From: Escherichia fergusonii ATCC 35469
GTDB lineage: Bacteria; Pseudomonadota; Gammaproteobacteria; Enterobacterales; Enterobacteriaceae
Direction of reading: 5' to 3'
DNA length: 64,000 nt
NCBI RefSeq assembly: GCF_000026225.1
Contig: NC_011740.1
Span: 1,984,001-2,048,000 of the forward strand
Shown: positions 53,567-62,191 of the stretch, one piece after another
Layout of the letters: each line of letters begins with the position of its first letter
Numbering within the stretch: position 1 is the first letter of the stretch
Notes under the pieces: generated by a model
The model's database searches: none
Told to the model about the DNA's origin: nothing
The model's input: the letters and a program-made list of their open reading frames with translations, nothing else
Program-made: the position numbers and the translations under genes

Positions 53567-53922
53567 ATGATTGTAAAAGCGCTAGAAACAAAATATGGTA
53601 AAATATATGGTCGAGATGCGATGATTTTAACTGGAACAGAGTTAAATCTATATCCATTTAATTTCACCATCAAAGTTTCATTATCGTTATCTGCCTGCAA
53701 ACCTATATTAAAGATGCTTGTGATGTTATCCTCGTATTTTTTATTAACAATATTGAAAAGCTCTCTATATATAAACTTGATGATTATCCGTTTGAAAAAT
53801 ATACGAAATCAAGTTTGGATTTAGTAGAGGATATCCAAAAGGATGGAGTTCAGCACATAATTATCAGCACTTATGACCATGTTTTCGATATTATAGGGAA
53901 ATATAAAATTAGATATTCTTAA
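53567..53922 (+). pseudogene. Frameshifted orphan immunity-like gene
   Basis: From ATG 53567 the frame reads MIVKALETKYGKIYGRDAMI and continues into nonsense after about 53670. Another frame from about 53671 reads FIIVICLQTYIKDACDVILV and goes on through LDLVEDIQKDGVQHIIISTY to a stop at 53922. Together they would make one protein of about 118 residues. AT-rich, located behind rhs and H-repeat, this fits an immunity gene left from an earlier Rhs tip. The family is not recognised; identification as immunity is by context. Confidence 0.5.
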
Positions 53923-53983
53923 ATAATAAAAGGGGGCAAAATCAACTTCCCCCCCCCCTCTTTTTGCACATCAAGATTAATTC

Positions 53984-55438
53984 TTAACGGAATGGCGGTT
54001 CATTAAACGTACGTAGTTTACGAGAGTGCAGCCGTTCTCCCTCTGCACGTAAGAGATCAATAGCGCGAATGCCTATTTGCAAATGCTCAGAAATAGCGCC
54101 TTCATAAAAGCGATTTGCCTGCCCCGGCAGTTTGATCTCGCCGTGCAATGGTTTGTCCGATACACAAAGCAAAGTACCATACGGTACACGGAATCGGTAC
54201 CCCTGAGCGGCAATGGTGGCACTTTCCATATCGATAGCCACCGCACGGCTAAGATTAAAGCGCAATGCCGAGGCGGAATAACGCAACTCCCAGTTACGGT
54301 CATCTGTTGTAACCACAGTTCCTGTACGCAGCCGTTGCTTAACTTCTTCTCCCGGCATCCCACTGACCAGCTTAGTGGCGTCATAAAGCGCACGTTGCAC
54401 TTCTGCAATGCTTGGAATTGGGATATCTGGTGGAAGTACTGCATCAAGTACATGATCGTCGCGTAAATAAGCATGGGCAAGAACGTAATCACCAATCATC
54501 TGGCTTTCACGCAAACCACCACAGTGACCGATCATCAGCCAGACATCCGGCCTGAGCACCGCAAGGTGATCACAAATTGTCTTCGCATTCGACGGACCAA
54601 CACCGATATTGACCAGCGTAATCCCCTGTCCATCGGCGGTAATTAAATGCCAGGCAGGCATCTGGTGTTTTTTCCATGCCAAATCAGAAATTGCTTCTTC
54701 TGGTGCTTCAGTTTCGGCTGTGATCCAAATTCCCCCTGCACATGAAAGCGCAATATATGGACTGTCAGGATCAAGTATTTGACTACATCCCCAACGAACA
54801 AATTCATCTACATAGCGGGTGTAGTTAGTGAACAAAACGAAAGGCTGGAAATGTTCAACCGGCGTCCCGGTATAGTGCCGCAATCGTGCCAGTGAAAAAT
54901 CAACACGGCGGGCATCAAAATGCGAAAGTGGCGAAAACTCCGCAGGATGATAAATACCGTCTGCGGTTTCATCTCCAATTTGTGCTAACTCGGTAGTGGG
55001 AAAATGACGAGTCAGCCCGGCACTCATCGAACGATCCAACGATAATTCAGAACCGTCGATCACGTAGGGATAAGGGATCTCATGCTGTGAAGGTTCGACT
55101 GTAATTTGCGCACCGTAATCCTGATAAAGCAACATCAATTGCTCTTCCAGATAACGACGAAAAAGTGCCGGGCGGGTAATAGTGGTGCTATAGCTCCCTG
55201 GATGAGTAAAACGTCCAAAAGCGCGCGCTTTAGGTGGATTCGTGGTGTTTCCATCCCATTTAACCGTAAGCGATGGATAAACAAAAAGACCGTGCTGTCG
55301 GGCGTTAACGTCGGGAAGCTCTCCACTTTCAATGTATTTGCTAATAGCACTACGTAAAGCGTTTACCGATTGCTCATACATTGCGTTCAGTTTATCCAGT
55401 GCCTGAGTTGGGGTCAGGCCAATGCCCTGATGATTCAT
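53984..55438 (-). CDS. amn: AMP nucleosidase Amn
   Basis: Amn hydrolyses AMP to adenine and ribose 5-phosphate and so regulates adenylate pools. The protein is 484 residues, the usual length. The N-terminal regulatory domain spans about 1-180; the C-terminal nucleoside-phosphorylase-like domain includes LVNIGVGPSNAKTICDHLAV, MIGHCGGLRESQMIGDYVLA and AIDMESATIAAQGYRFRVPY. AAGGAGACAG precedes the ATG. It is transcribed on the minus strand with shiA upstream, opposite to the orientation I know from K-12 relative to the other backbone genes. Confidence 0.96.
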   Translation of the reverse strand: MNHQGIGLTPTQALDKLNAMYEQSVNALRSAISKYIESGELPDVNARQHGLFVYPSLTVKWDGNTTNPPKARAFGRFTHPGSYSTTITRPALFRRYLEEQLMLLYQDYGAQITVEPSQHEIPYPYVIDGSELSLDRSMSAGLTRHFPTTELAQIGDETADGIYHPAEFSPLSHFDARRVDFSLARLRHYTGTPVEHFQPFVLFTNYTRYVDEFVRWGCSQILDPDSPYIALSCAGGIWITAETEAPEEAISDLAWKKHQMPAWHLITADGQGITLVNIGVGPSNAKTICDHLAVLRPDVWLMIGHCGGLRESQMIGDYVLAHAYLRDDHVLDAVLPPDIPIPSIAEVQRALYDATKLVSGMPGEEVKQRLRTGTVVTTDDRNWELRYSASALRFNLSRAVAIDMESATIAAQGYRFRVPYGTLLCVSDKPLHGEIKLPGQANRFYEGAISEHLQIGIRAIDLLRAEGERLHSRKLRTFNEPPFR

Positions 55439-55565
55439 GACTGTCTCCTTGTTTCACAGATGTACTGCTCTTTCGATAGTATGTCACAGTAATGTGAAAC
55501 TAAAGTGAGACTTAAAGAAGAGATATGCGAAGGCCGGAACACCTTCGCAATTAATGTGATAACAG

Positions 55566-56870
55566 TTACTTATCTTTCATTAATGATGCTGTCGCCGCTG
55601 AGATAAGGCAACCAACAAGCAGGTAAATAGCTACGCTCCGCCAGTCACCCGCAGAAAATGTGACAAGAGCTGCGGCAATGAATGGTGTAAAACCTCCCCC
55701 CACCACACTTGCGACCTGATACCCCACACCAGCACCACTGTAGCGGTAACTCGCGCCAAACATGCTGGTAAACATCGGTTGCTGCACACAAACCACCATA
55801 TCATGGGCAATATTCGCCAGCATTATTGAGAAGAACACGATCCAAAAAATAGATTGGGATTCCAACGCTATAAAAAACGGGAAAGCACTGAGTGTGCCAA
55901 TTAACGCTCCCGTAATATAAACGCGACGACGACCAAAACGATCTGCAAGCCATGCAAAGCACGGAATGGTCAGGCAACTTAGTCCACCCACCAGCAGGCC
56001 GATATTCAGAAAGAGTTCGCGTGGAAGCCCGAGATTTTGTGTCGAGTAGTTCAGTGCAAACGCAGTGACGATATACATGGTCAAAAGTTCACACAAACGC
56101 AAGCCGATGATTTTCAAAAAAGCGCCGGGATGGCCGCTAAGTGCTTCCAACACCGGTAAACGTGTTTTTGGTGATGTTTTTTGTTGCTGCTTTTCAAACT
56201 CGGCAGATTCTTCCATTCCGTTACGAATCCATAATGCGCCAAGCACCAGCACGATGCTGAATAAAAACGGAATACGCCAGCCCCAGCTTAAAAACTGTTC
56301 ATCTGTGGTCATCATGCTGATCAGCGAGACCAGCCCGGTAGAGAGCAAAAGACCGACACCATAACCGACCTGTACCCCACTGCTATAAAAGGCTTTTTTG
56401 TTTTCAGGTGCGCTTTCGACCGACAGCAACGCCGCACCGCCCCACTCCCCACCAACGGCAAATCCCTGGATTGCCCGTAAGGTAACAAGCAGAACCGGAG
56501 CCCACCAGCCAATTGCAGCAAACGATGGCAGAATGCCAATCAGTGCCGTCGCAATCCCCATCATCCAGACGGTAAGCATCAGCATCCGTTTGCGTCCAAG
56601 GCGGTCGCCAAAATGACCAAAAATCACGCCACCCAGTGGACGAAACAAAAAGCCGACGCCAAATGTTGCAAAAGCAGCCAGTGTGCCCATGGCCGGACTA
56701 ATTTGTGGGAAGAATTCACTGTTAAACACTAACGCGGCAGTGATGCCATAAAGCAGAAAATCGTACCAGTCAACCACTGCTCCGGCAAAACTACCGAAAG
56801 CAGCACGACGAGCACGGGTAAGCGATGGAGTGTCCTCTTTTGGAGGCGTTGAAATAAGTGTGGAGTCCAT
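55566..56870 (-). CDS. shiA: Shikimate:H+ symporter ShiA (MFS)
   Basis: This major facilitator of the metabolite:H+ symporter family has 434 residues and 12 membrane helices. Signatures are FGSFAGAVVDWYDFLLYGITAA in helix 1, GGVIFGHFGDRLGRKRML after helix 2 and LADRFGRRRVYITGA in the middle. It imports shikimate and dehydroshikimate. The start has CAGGA upstream. A weak hairpin (GCGAAGG / CCTTCGC, 55527-55548) lies behind its stop, before amn. Confidence 0.93.
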   Translation of the reverse strand: MDSTLISTPPKEDTPSLTRARRAAFGSFAGAVVDWYDFLLYGITAALVFNSEFFPQISPAMGTLAAFATFGVGFLFRPLGGVIFGHFGDRLGRKRMLMLTVWMMGIATALIGILPSFAAIGWWAPVLLVTLRAIQGFAVGGEWGGAALLSVESAPENKKAFYSSGVQVGYGVGLLLSTGLVSLISMMTTDEQFLSWGWRIPFLFSIVLVLGALWIRNGMEESAEFEKQQQKTSPKTRLPVLEALSGHPGAFLKIIGLRLCELLTMYIVTAFALNYSTQNLGLPRELFLNIGLLVGGLSCLTIPCFAWLADRFGRRRVYITGALIGTLSAFPFFIALESQSIFWIVFFSIMLANIAHDMVVCVQQPMFTSMFGASYRYSGAGVGYQVASVVGGGFTPFIAAALVTFSAGDWRSVAIYLLVGCLISAATASLMKDK

Positions 56871-57227
56871 GATTGTCCTGTCAGTACTGGTTTTTTAGTT
56901 ATAAGTATAAAAATGGGTTACTCACATTGCAGCCGTTGTATAACCGACTCAGATTGCTGACAAATCGCGCTTTATCCTGCCTGTGAAATCTCGCAAATTC
57001 AATGTATTGCAGGAACTGTCCAGGTCAGATGAGAACCAGCTCTTCAGGTAAATTGGCGTTTGCCATTAGGCTAAGTCGATGCTTAAACGACTCTTTTGAG
57101 ACTACCTCGCGAAAAGCGAAGTGAAAATGATTTTCTTTCCCAAAATGGGCAAGATGAAAAAAATGAAAGATAACCGGGAGATGTGAGATCGCAAAAAGCC
57201 CGCTTTAAAAGCGGGCTTTTCAGAATT
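56871..57227. other. Gap between shiA and the minus-strand tRNA-Asn
   Basis: No gene is seen. The stem GCCCGCTTT / AAAGCGGGC at 57197-57217, with T on the minus-strand exit, is the terminator of the minus-strand tRNA-Asn and repeats the stem found after copy 1. The rest holds the shiA promoter region without a motif I can name. Confidence 0.5.
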
Positions 57228-57303
57228 TGGCTCCTCTGACTGGACTCGAACCAGTGACATACGGATTAACAGTCCGCCGTTCTACCGACTGAACTACAGA
57301 GGA
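57228..57303 (-). tRNA. tRNA-Asn (anticodon GTT), copy 3, inverted
   Basis: A 76 nt gene, reverse complement of the other copies without a difference, with encoded CCA. Its downstream terminator is the same AAGCCCGC/GCGGGCTT type as behind asnT, suggesting that this copy carries the original asnT downstream flank after rearrangement. Confidence 0.96.
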
Positions 57304-57420
57304 ATCGTGTGAACGGGGCGCATATTAACGATGACGATATGCAATGTCAAAGGCTGAATTCATATTCCTGATCGTTTGCTGAAATATTCCTCATTTCGCA
57401 TTAAATTGCGCCACAAACGC

Positions 57421-58857
57421 TTATTTTTCCACCTTTTCAAGGTGTGTCCTGGGATATTTCCATAACCATTTACCGGTTTTCATCCGACGATAAAAGAGAA
57501 TTGCCCGGACTGCCCAGTCTGAGAACATTCCCATCCAGACACCCACAACGCCCCAGCCAAGAACAATACCCAGCGTATAGCCCACCACGACCCGGCATCC
57601 CCACATCCCTAACATTGATACCCACATTGCATAGCGTGCATCCCGTGCGCCTTTAAACCCGGCAGGCACAACCCAGGCCGCTGTCCAGATTGGCATAAAC
57701 GCCGCATTGAGCCAAACGAGGACCACCACCACATGAATAACTTCAGGATCGTGGGTATAAAAGGAAGCCATCAGACTGGCAAATGGTGCGCTCAGCCAGG
57801 CTATTGCGGTCAGACCAATGGTTGATAACCAGAACACATGACGCAGCTGAATTGCAGCCTGAGCAATTTGACCGTTACCTAATCGCCGTCCGGTAATAAT
57901 TGTTGAGGCCGAGGCCAACGCATTACCAGGAAGGTTGATAAGTGCAGCAATTGAAAAGGCGATAAAATTACCGGCAATAACACTGGTTCCCATCCCGGCA
58001 ACAAACATTTGTGTTAACAGACGTCCACTGGTAAAGAGAACTGATTCGACACTCGCCGGGATACCTATTCCCATCACTTCCCAAATAACAGAAAAATTCA
58101 GTGGCCTGAAATAGCTTTTCAAGGTGATACGCAGCGCCGGATTAAAACCGATCATCAACACCCATATAATGGCAACAGCTCCAATATAGCGGGAGATTGT
58201 CAGCCCCAGGCCCGCCCCTTCAAAACCAAGGCCTTGCCATGAAAAAATGCCATAAATAAGTATGCTGCTAATGATGATATTGAGAATATTCATGCCACCG
58301 TTAATGAGCAGCGGAATTTTCGTGTTACCGGCCCCTCGCAACGCACCACTACCAATTAGCGCTATGGCTGCCGCCGGATAACTCAGTACCGTCAACTCCA
58401 GATAGATCAACGCCAGCGCTTTGACGTGTTCTGTAGCCTCTCCGGCAACAATATTGATGATCTGCTCACCAAAGTAATGAATCACCGCCGCCAACAATAT
58501 GGCAAATAACGTCATAATGACCAGCGACTGCCTCGTTGCCGTTCTGGCGCGTCGTCGGTTACGTTTCCCGAGGCTAAATGCCACTACCACCGTCGTACCC
58601 AGGTCAATAGCAGCAAAAAAAGCCATAATCACCATGTTAAAGCTGTCTGCAAGGCCCACTCCCGCCATTGCATCCTTACCCAGCCAGCTCACCAGGAACG
58701 TGCTCAATACCCCCATTAACAGCACACAACCGTTTTCCAGAAAGATGGGCACAGCAAGCGGTGTAATTTCACGCCAGAAGAGAACTTTATAACTCTTACG
58801 TTTGGCGTACCAGGTCGTGCGGGTTACGGCATGGCGTACAGCAGAAGTGATATTCAA
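57421..58857 (-). CDS. yeeO: MATE-family flavin exporter YeeO
   Basis: This multidrug and toxin extrusion family protein has 478 residues and 12 membrane helices. K-12 YeeO exports FMN and FAD and some dipeptides. The sequence starts in the conserved region MNITSAVRHAVTRTTWYAKR; the start is TTG at 58857 with AAGG at proper distance. K-12 YeeO is annotated with a longer N-terminus, which is not open here. Segments such as PLAVPIFLENGCVLLMGVLS and GALRGAGNTKIPLLINGG are typical. It lies between two oppositely oriented tRNA-Asn genes, as in K-12 between asnW and asnU. Confidence 0.93.
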   Translation of the reverse strand: MNITSAVRHAVTRTTWYAKRKSYKVLFWREITPLAVPIFLENGCVLLMGVLSTFLVSWLGKDAMAGVGLADSFNMVIMAFFAAIDLGTTVVVAFSLGKRNRRRARTATRQSLVIMTLFAILLAAVIHYFGEQIINIVAGEATEHVKALALIYLELTVLSYPAAAIALIGSGALRGAGNTKIPLLINGGMNILNIIISSILIYGIFSWQGLGFEGAGLGLTISRYIGAVAIIWVLMIGFNPALRITLKSYFRPLNFSVIWEVMGIGIPASVESVLFTSGRLLTQMFVAGMGTSVIAGNFIAFSIAALINLPGNALASASTIITGRRLGNGQIAQAAIQLRHVFWLSTIGLTAIAWLSAPFASLMASFYTHDPEVIHVVVVLVWLNAAFMPIWTAAWVVPAGFKGARDARYAMWVSMLGMWGCRVVVGYTLGIVLGWGVVGVWMGMFSDWAVRAILFYRRMKTGKWLWKYPRTHLEKVEK

Positions 58858-59050
58858 AGCAGACCTTAAAGAAAAATGTGAAACCGCATTTCAAATGATG
58901 AGGGAGAATCGACAATCCTGCAAAATTATTTCCCGTTAAAATTGTCTGGAAATGCAACAAATTGTTGAGAGATAAAGCAATTAAACACAAGAGTTGAAAA
59001 TGGGGTTTGACAAAAGATTTTTCGCCGCTAAGATGTGCCTCAACAACGAT

Positions 59051-59126
59051 TCCTCTGTAGTTCAGTCGGTAGAACGGCGGACTGTTAATCCGTATGTCAC
59101 TGGTTCGAGTCCAGTCAGAGGAGCCA
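59051..59126 (+). tRNA. tRNA-Asn (anticodon GTT), copy 4
   Basis: A 76 nt gene identical to copies 1 and 2, plus strand, CCA encoded. A cut/microcompartment-type accessory locus starts shortly downstream, so this copy may also have served as an island insertion point. Confidence 0.97.
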
Positions 59127-59134
59127 AATTCTGA

Positions 59135-59158
59135 AAAGCCTGCTTCCGAGCAGGCTTT
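59135..59158 (+). terminator. Terminator after tRNA-Asn copy 4
   Basis: AAAGCCTGC, loop TTCCGA, GCAGGCTTT followed by TT. The remaining gap to 59421 has no gene. Confidence 0.85.
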
Positions 59159-59421
59159 TTGCTATGTGCAGTCTTACGTCACACTCAATGTCTCTCCCCC
59201 CTCCTTCTGCATTTCAAAAATCATCATTCAGCCATTGCGACTTGCCTGTCCGCTTTTTGTGAGTTTTCTGTTCATCGAAAGAGTAACACCTTACTGCCAT
59301 CGCGCAGACCAGGAGTATTAACAGCAGCAGTGGGATTTATACGACAAATTGTGACCTCACACGCAATACCCACACTCACTTAATGGGTAGCCGCTTCTCC
59401 TTGATAGCGATCAAAAAAAAA

Positions 59422-59441
59422 CATACCGTCTGGTCGGTATG
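59422..59441. promoter_or_regulatory. Palindromic operator in front of tetR-type gene
   Basis: CATACCG, 6 nt (TCTGGT), CGGTATG is a perfect 7 bp dyad, of the ACCG...CGGT type bound by many TetR-family repressors. It ends 9 bp before ATG 59451, which implies autorepression. Confidence 0.7.
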
Positions 59442-59450
59442 CTTCTGCCT

Positions 59451-60017
59451 ATGAATACAGAAACCCAACATCGTAAAAAAGATCCCATCCGTCTGTATCA
59501 GCAGTTGCTGGAGTCTGCAGCTATGATTGCTGGTCGTGACGGTATCGCTGCCCTCTCGCTGAATGCGGTTGCCCGCGAAGCTGGCGTGAGTAAAGGTGGA
59601 TTACTGCATCACTTTCCGAACAAGCAGGCGCTGATCTACGCCTTATTTGCCCGGTTGTTGGCAATAATGGAAGAGGCCATCGCTGCCCTGATGCAAAAAG
59701 ACAATATCAGCTATGGCCGTTTTACTCGCGCATATGTGAACTATCTTTCTGCACTGACTGACACACAAGAAAGCCGTCAATTGATGGTGCTTTCGCTGGC
59801 AATGCCCGATGAACCGGTGCTGCGAAAATGCTGGCGAGACTGGATGCTTGGTCATTTAGCGAATGGCGATGAACTGGATAATAGCCCAACCGGAACGCTG
59901 GTGCGCTATACCGCGGATGGCATCTGGTTGTCTGAGTTAACGGAAGGGATCACCATGAGCCCCGAACATCGTCAGGCACTGGTTGATTCACTGAATAAGA
60001 TGACGCTTCCCGCGTGA
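59451..60017 (+). CDS. TetR-family transcriptional regulator
   Basis: This is a 188-residue repressor with an N-terminal TetR helix-turn-helix (about 30-55: LNAVAREAGVSKGGLLHHFPNKQ). The C-terminal ligand domain has no recognisable specificity. The ATG at 59451 is preferred; the upstream ATG at 59439 lies inside the palindromic operator. Neither has a clear ribosome site. It is followed 22 bp later by a ToxR-like gene and lies upstream of microcompartment shell genes, so it may control the microcompartment operon. TetR regulators are found next to GRM2 choline loci. Confidence 0.88.
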   Translation: MNTETQHRKKDPIRLYQQLLESAAMIAGRDGIAALSLNAVAREAGVSKGGLLHHFPNKQALIYALFARLLAIMEEAIAALMQKDNISYGRFTRAYVNYLSALTDTQESRQLMVLSLAMPDEPVLRKCWRDWMLGHLANGDELDNSPTGTLVRYTADGIWLSELTEGITMSPEHRQALVDSLNKMTLPA

Positions 60018-60039
60018 AGTCCCATGGATTGAGGTCGCG

Positions 60040-60858
60040 ATGCGCTATAACATCAATGCCCGTTTCATTTATGACGCTACGGATGGCACGCTTACGCTAC
60101 CGCAAAGCACGGAGCCAGACTGCCAACTCTCGGTAACGTCCAGCGCCCTGCTCAACTTTTTTTTGCATCATACCGATATCGTTAGTCGCGAAGAGGTACT
60201 GAAAAAAGTTTGGGATGACAACGGATTAACTTCTTCTAACAGCAATCTGAATCAGTATCTCAGTATGCTGCGCAAGACGTTCCGTCACTATGGTATTGAT
60301 AATATTATCATTACCGTTGCACGCGGCTATCTGCAGCTAAACCCGGATGTCTCCATCGAACCACTGGATGAAGCCCCTGCGCCACCTGCAATTATAGAGC
60401 CATTCCTAATCCCTGATGTTGACGCACCAACATCCAGTGAGGATACCGAGTCTGCGCCATCAACATTAACGCCTGTCACCCATAGTCACGACGCTTACTG
60501 GTATTTTGCAGGTGCCTGTTTGTTAACCATTTCGATTTTGTTGGTAGCCTTCAATTTGTTCGGTATCAGCGAGGCGCGCCCCATCGCGTTGACGCAACTT
60601 TCTCATAGCCAGTGCGAATTACTGGCAAGCGACGAAATGCGCCGTTCAGTAAGCGTGAAGGCGTATGAGAAAAATTATGACGAAGTCCGTAAGCGTCTGA
60701 ATATCGCCTGCAAACCAGGTGAGCGTTTTCTTTTTTTCTACGGTGACAGGCTGGAAACCAACGGCCTTGGGCGAGTGTTCCTCGCGCACTGCGCTATGCA
60801 TGAAGATAACCCGTTTAGTTATTGCGATAACTACTTTTATTACTCCTGGAAACCGTAA
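60040..60858 (+). CDS. ToxR/CadC-like membrane-bound transcriptional regulator
   Basis: The 272-residue protein has an N-terminal winged helix (about 5-102: LLNFFLHHTDIVSREEVLKK, then NSNLNQYLSMLRKTFR and VARGYLQLN) of the OmpR/ToxR DNA-binding type, a Pro-rich linker (about 108-148), one membrane helix (153-173) and a periplasmic domain of about 95 residues with several cysteines (SQCELL, NIACKPG, LAHCAMH, SYCDNY). Such proteins sense a periplasmic condition and act directly on promoters. The stop overlaps the start of the next gene (TAATG), a ToxS/FidL-like partner. Confidence 0.87.
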   Translation: MRYNINARFIYDATDGTLTLPQSTEPDCQLSVTSSALLNFFLHHTDIVSREEVLKKVWDDNGLTSSNSNLNQYLSMLRKTFRHYGIDNIIITVARGYLQLNPDVSIEPLDEAPAPPAIIEPFLIPDVDAPTSSEDTESAPSTLTPVTHSHDAYWYFAGACLLTISILLVAFNLFGISEARPIALTQLSHSQCELLASDEMRRSVSVKAYEKNYDEVRKRLNIACKPGERFLFFYGDRLETNGLGRVFLAHCAMHEDNPFSYCDNYFYYSWKP

Positions 60859-61376
60859 TGAGAATTGCACCGCGCACCTTCTTTGCTATTTCCGCCCTGA
60901 CGTTTATCGTCGCCTCCGGGTTTAGTTTCTGGCGGTTGTCCCCTGCTGAAAATACAGGGATTATGAGTTGTTCAACAAAAGGCATCATGCGTTTTGAGAA
61001 TATGGAAAAGGAGAACGTTAACGGTAATATTCACTTTAACTTTGGCAGCCAGGGTAAAGGTTCTATGGTGGTCGAAGGCTACACGGACTCTGCCGCTGGC
61101 TGGCTGTACCTGCAACGCTATGTCAAATTTACCTATACCAGTAAACGTGTTTCCGCCACGGAACGCCATTACCGCATCAGCCAGTGGGAATCCAGCGCCT
61201 CATCGATAGATGAATCACCAGATGTGATTTTTGACTACTTTATGCGTGAAATGTCTGACAGCCATGACGGGCTGTTCCTCAACGCCCAGAAGCTGAACGA
61301 TAAAGCGATTTTGCTCAGTTCTATTAATTCACCGCTTTGGATCTGTACCCTTAAATCTGGCAGCAAATTAGACTAG
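60858..61376 (+). CDS. FidL-like membrane protein, partner of the ToxR-like regulator
   Basis: This 172-residue protein has one N-terminal signal anchor (TFFAISALTFIVASGFSFW) and a periplasmic domain beginning SCSTKGIMRFENMEKENVNG and ending WICTLKSGSKLD. Size, topology and coupling to a ToxR-like gene resemble FidL, which accompanies MarT in Salmonella; the family assignment is by pattern and memory. It probably stabilises or gates the periplasmic domain of the regulator. Two conserved-looking cysteines (near residues 38 and 163) could form a disulfide. Confidence 0.75.
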   Translation: MRIAPRTFFAISALTFIVASGFSFWRLSPAENTGIMSCSTKGIMRFENMEKENVNGNIHFNFGSQGKGSMVVEGYTDSAAGWLYLQRYVKFTYTSKRVSATERHYRISQWESSASSIDESPDVIFDYFMREMSDSHDGLFLNAQKLNDKAILLSSINSPLWICTLKSGSKLD

Positions 61377-61895
61377 TTTTTTCTGGCTGCCTTACGCAAC
61401 GAATTGCTCACCACTTTCATCGTCCCCCCTTCGCCTGACGAGAAACACGACTCTTTAACTTAGTGATCGCACAGGCGATTTGTGATGTACCACGCATTTC
61501 ATTTTCCCCTTCTCAACGACCCTGAGCAAAAGCGCATTTTTTGCGTTTAGGGTTTGCGCCAAAGTATGAGCCCCAACACACTTCACCGCTGTAGCTGTTA
61601 CCCCCTTTTCGTAATTATTTAGCAACTTAGCAACAAACATACCCGGCGAAAAAAATACGCCAAAAAGCGCATTATTAAAAACAAAATCCTCCCCACCACT
61701 CCAGCACAAATACATAAATCAGAGTGTATTGAAAGCTAAATTTCAGAATTTAATTCTAAATCATTGCTGTCAGCAGATTTAAATTCCACAAAATCCCATG
61801 AGCTCTATAGTGACATTCGAACGCCGCTTCCGTGAGTTAACGCTGTGTCACGGACGGTTTTCCTGAATCACAAAACCTGTTCTGAGGAGATCACC
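61377..61895. other. Promoter region of the microcompartment operon
   Basis: This 519 bp gap has no supported gene. A minus-strand frame at 61455-61715 lacks a ribosome site and domain. It should hold the promoter for the shell genes. I do not see a second copy of the CATACCG/CGGTATG operator in it. GAGGAG at 61885-61890 is the ribosome site of the first shell gene. Confidence 0.45.
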
Positions 61896-62174
61896 ATGGG
61901 TGATGCATTAGGGCTTATCGAAACCAAAGGCCTGGTGGCCTGTATTGCCGCAGCGGATGCGATGTGTAAATCCGCCAACGTTGAACTGATTGGCTATGAA
62001 AACATCGGCTCTGGTCTGGTGACCGTGATGGTGAAAGGCGACGTTGGCGCAGTGAAAGCATCTGTCGATTCTGGACTTGAGTCCGCACAGCACATCGGGG
62101 AAGTGGTGACGTCGCTGGTTATCGCGCGTCCTCACAACGACATCAACAAAATCGTTATTAAACATAAGGCTTAA
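61896..62174 (+). CDS. Bacterial microcompartment shell protein (BMC-H), copy 1
   Basis: This 92-residue PduA/EutM-type hexameric shell protein starts MGDALGLIETKGLVACIAAA. The pore loop is ENIGSGLVTVMVKGDVGAV; the C-terminus is RPHNDINKIVIKHKA. GAGGAGATCACC precedes the ATG; the longer open frame is not conserved. It forms hexagonal tiles whose central pore passes small substrates. First of three near-identical tandem copies, followed 17 bp later by the next. The order tetR, three BMC-H, acylating aldehyde dehydrogenase matches type II choline utilisation loci (cmcABC); the choline assignment is inference, since cutC lies outside the window. Confidence 0.93.
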   Translation: MGDALGLIETKGLVACIAAADAMCKSANVELIGYENIGSGLVTVMVKGDVGAVKASVDSGLESAQHIGEVVTSLVIARPHNDINKIVIKHKA

Positions 62175-62191
62175 GGCCGGAGGGAAGAAAC

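Noticed and set aside
20459..53983. Considered the island a prophage because of sheath and baseplate genes
   Set aside because: ClpV, TssJ, TssL, TssM, TssK and Hcp define a type VI secretion system; no phage head, portal or lysis genes are present.
53900..53990. Searched for a tRNA-Asn 3'-end direct repeat (attR) at the right island edge
   Set aside because: No copy of the tRNA 3' end is visible before amn, so the exact right boundary of the island cannot be set.
55480..55500. TCACAGTAATGTGA upstream of amn as a CRP site
   Set aside because: The half-sites are in reversed order (TCACA then TGTGA) with 4 nt spacing, not the CRP arrangement. A PhoB-type box is possible, as amn is phosphate-regulated, but the match is too loose to claim.
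59439..59450. ATG at 59439 as start of the tetR-type gene
   Set aside because: It lies inside the palindromic operator and has no ribosome site; ATG 59451 gives a normal TetR N-terminus. Uncertainty remains, since 59451 also lacks a clear ribosome site.
61455..61715. Minus-strand 86-codon frame in the microcompartment promoter region
   Set aside because: No ribosome site and no recognisable domain; likely noncoding.
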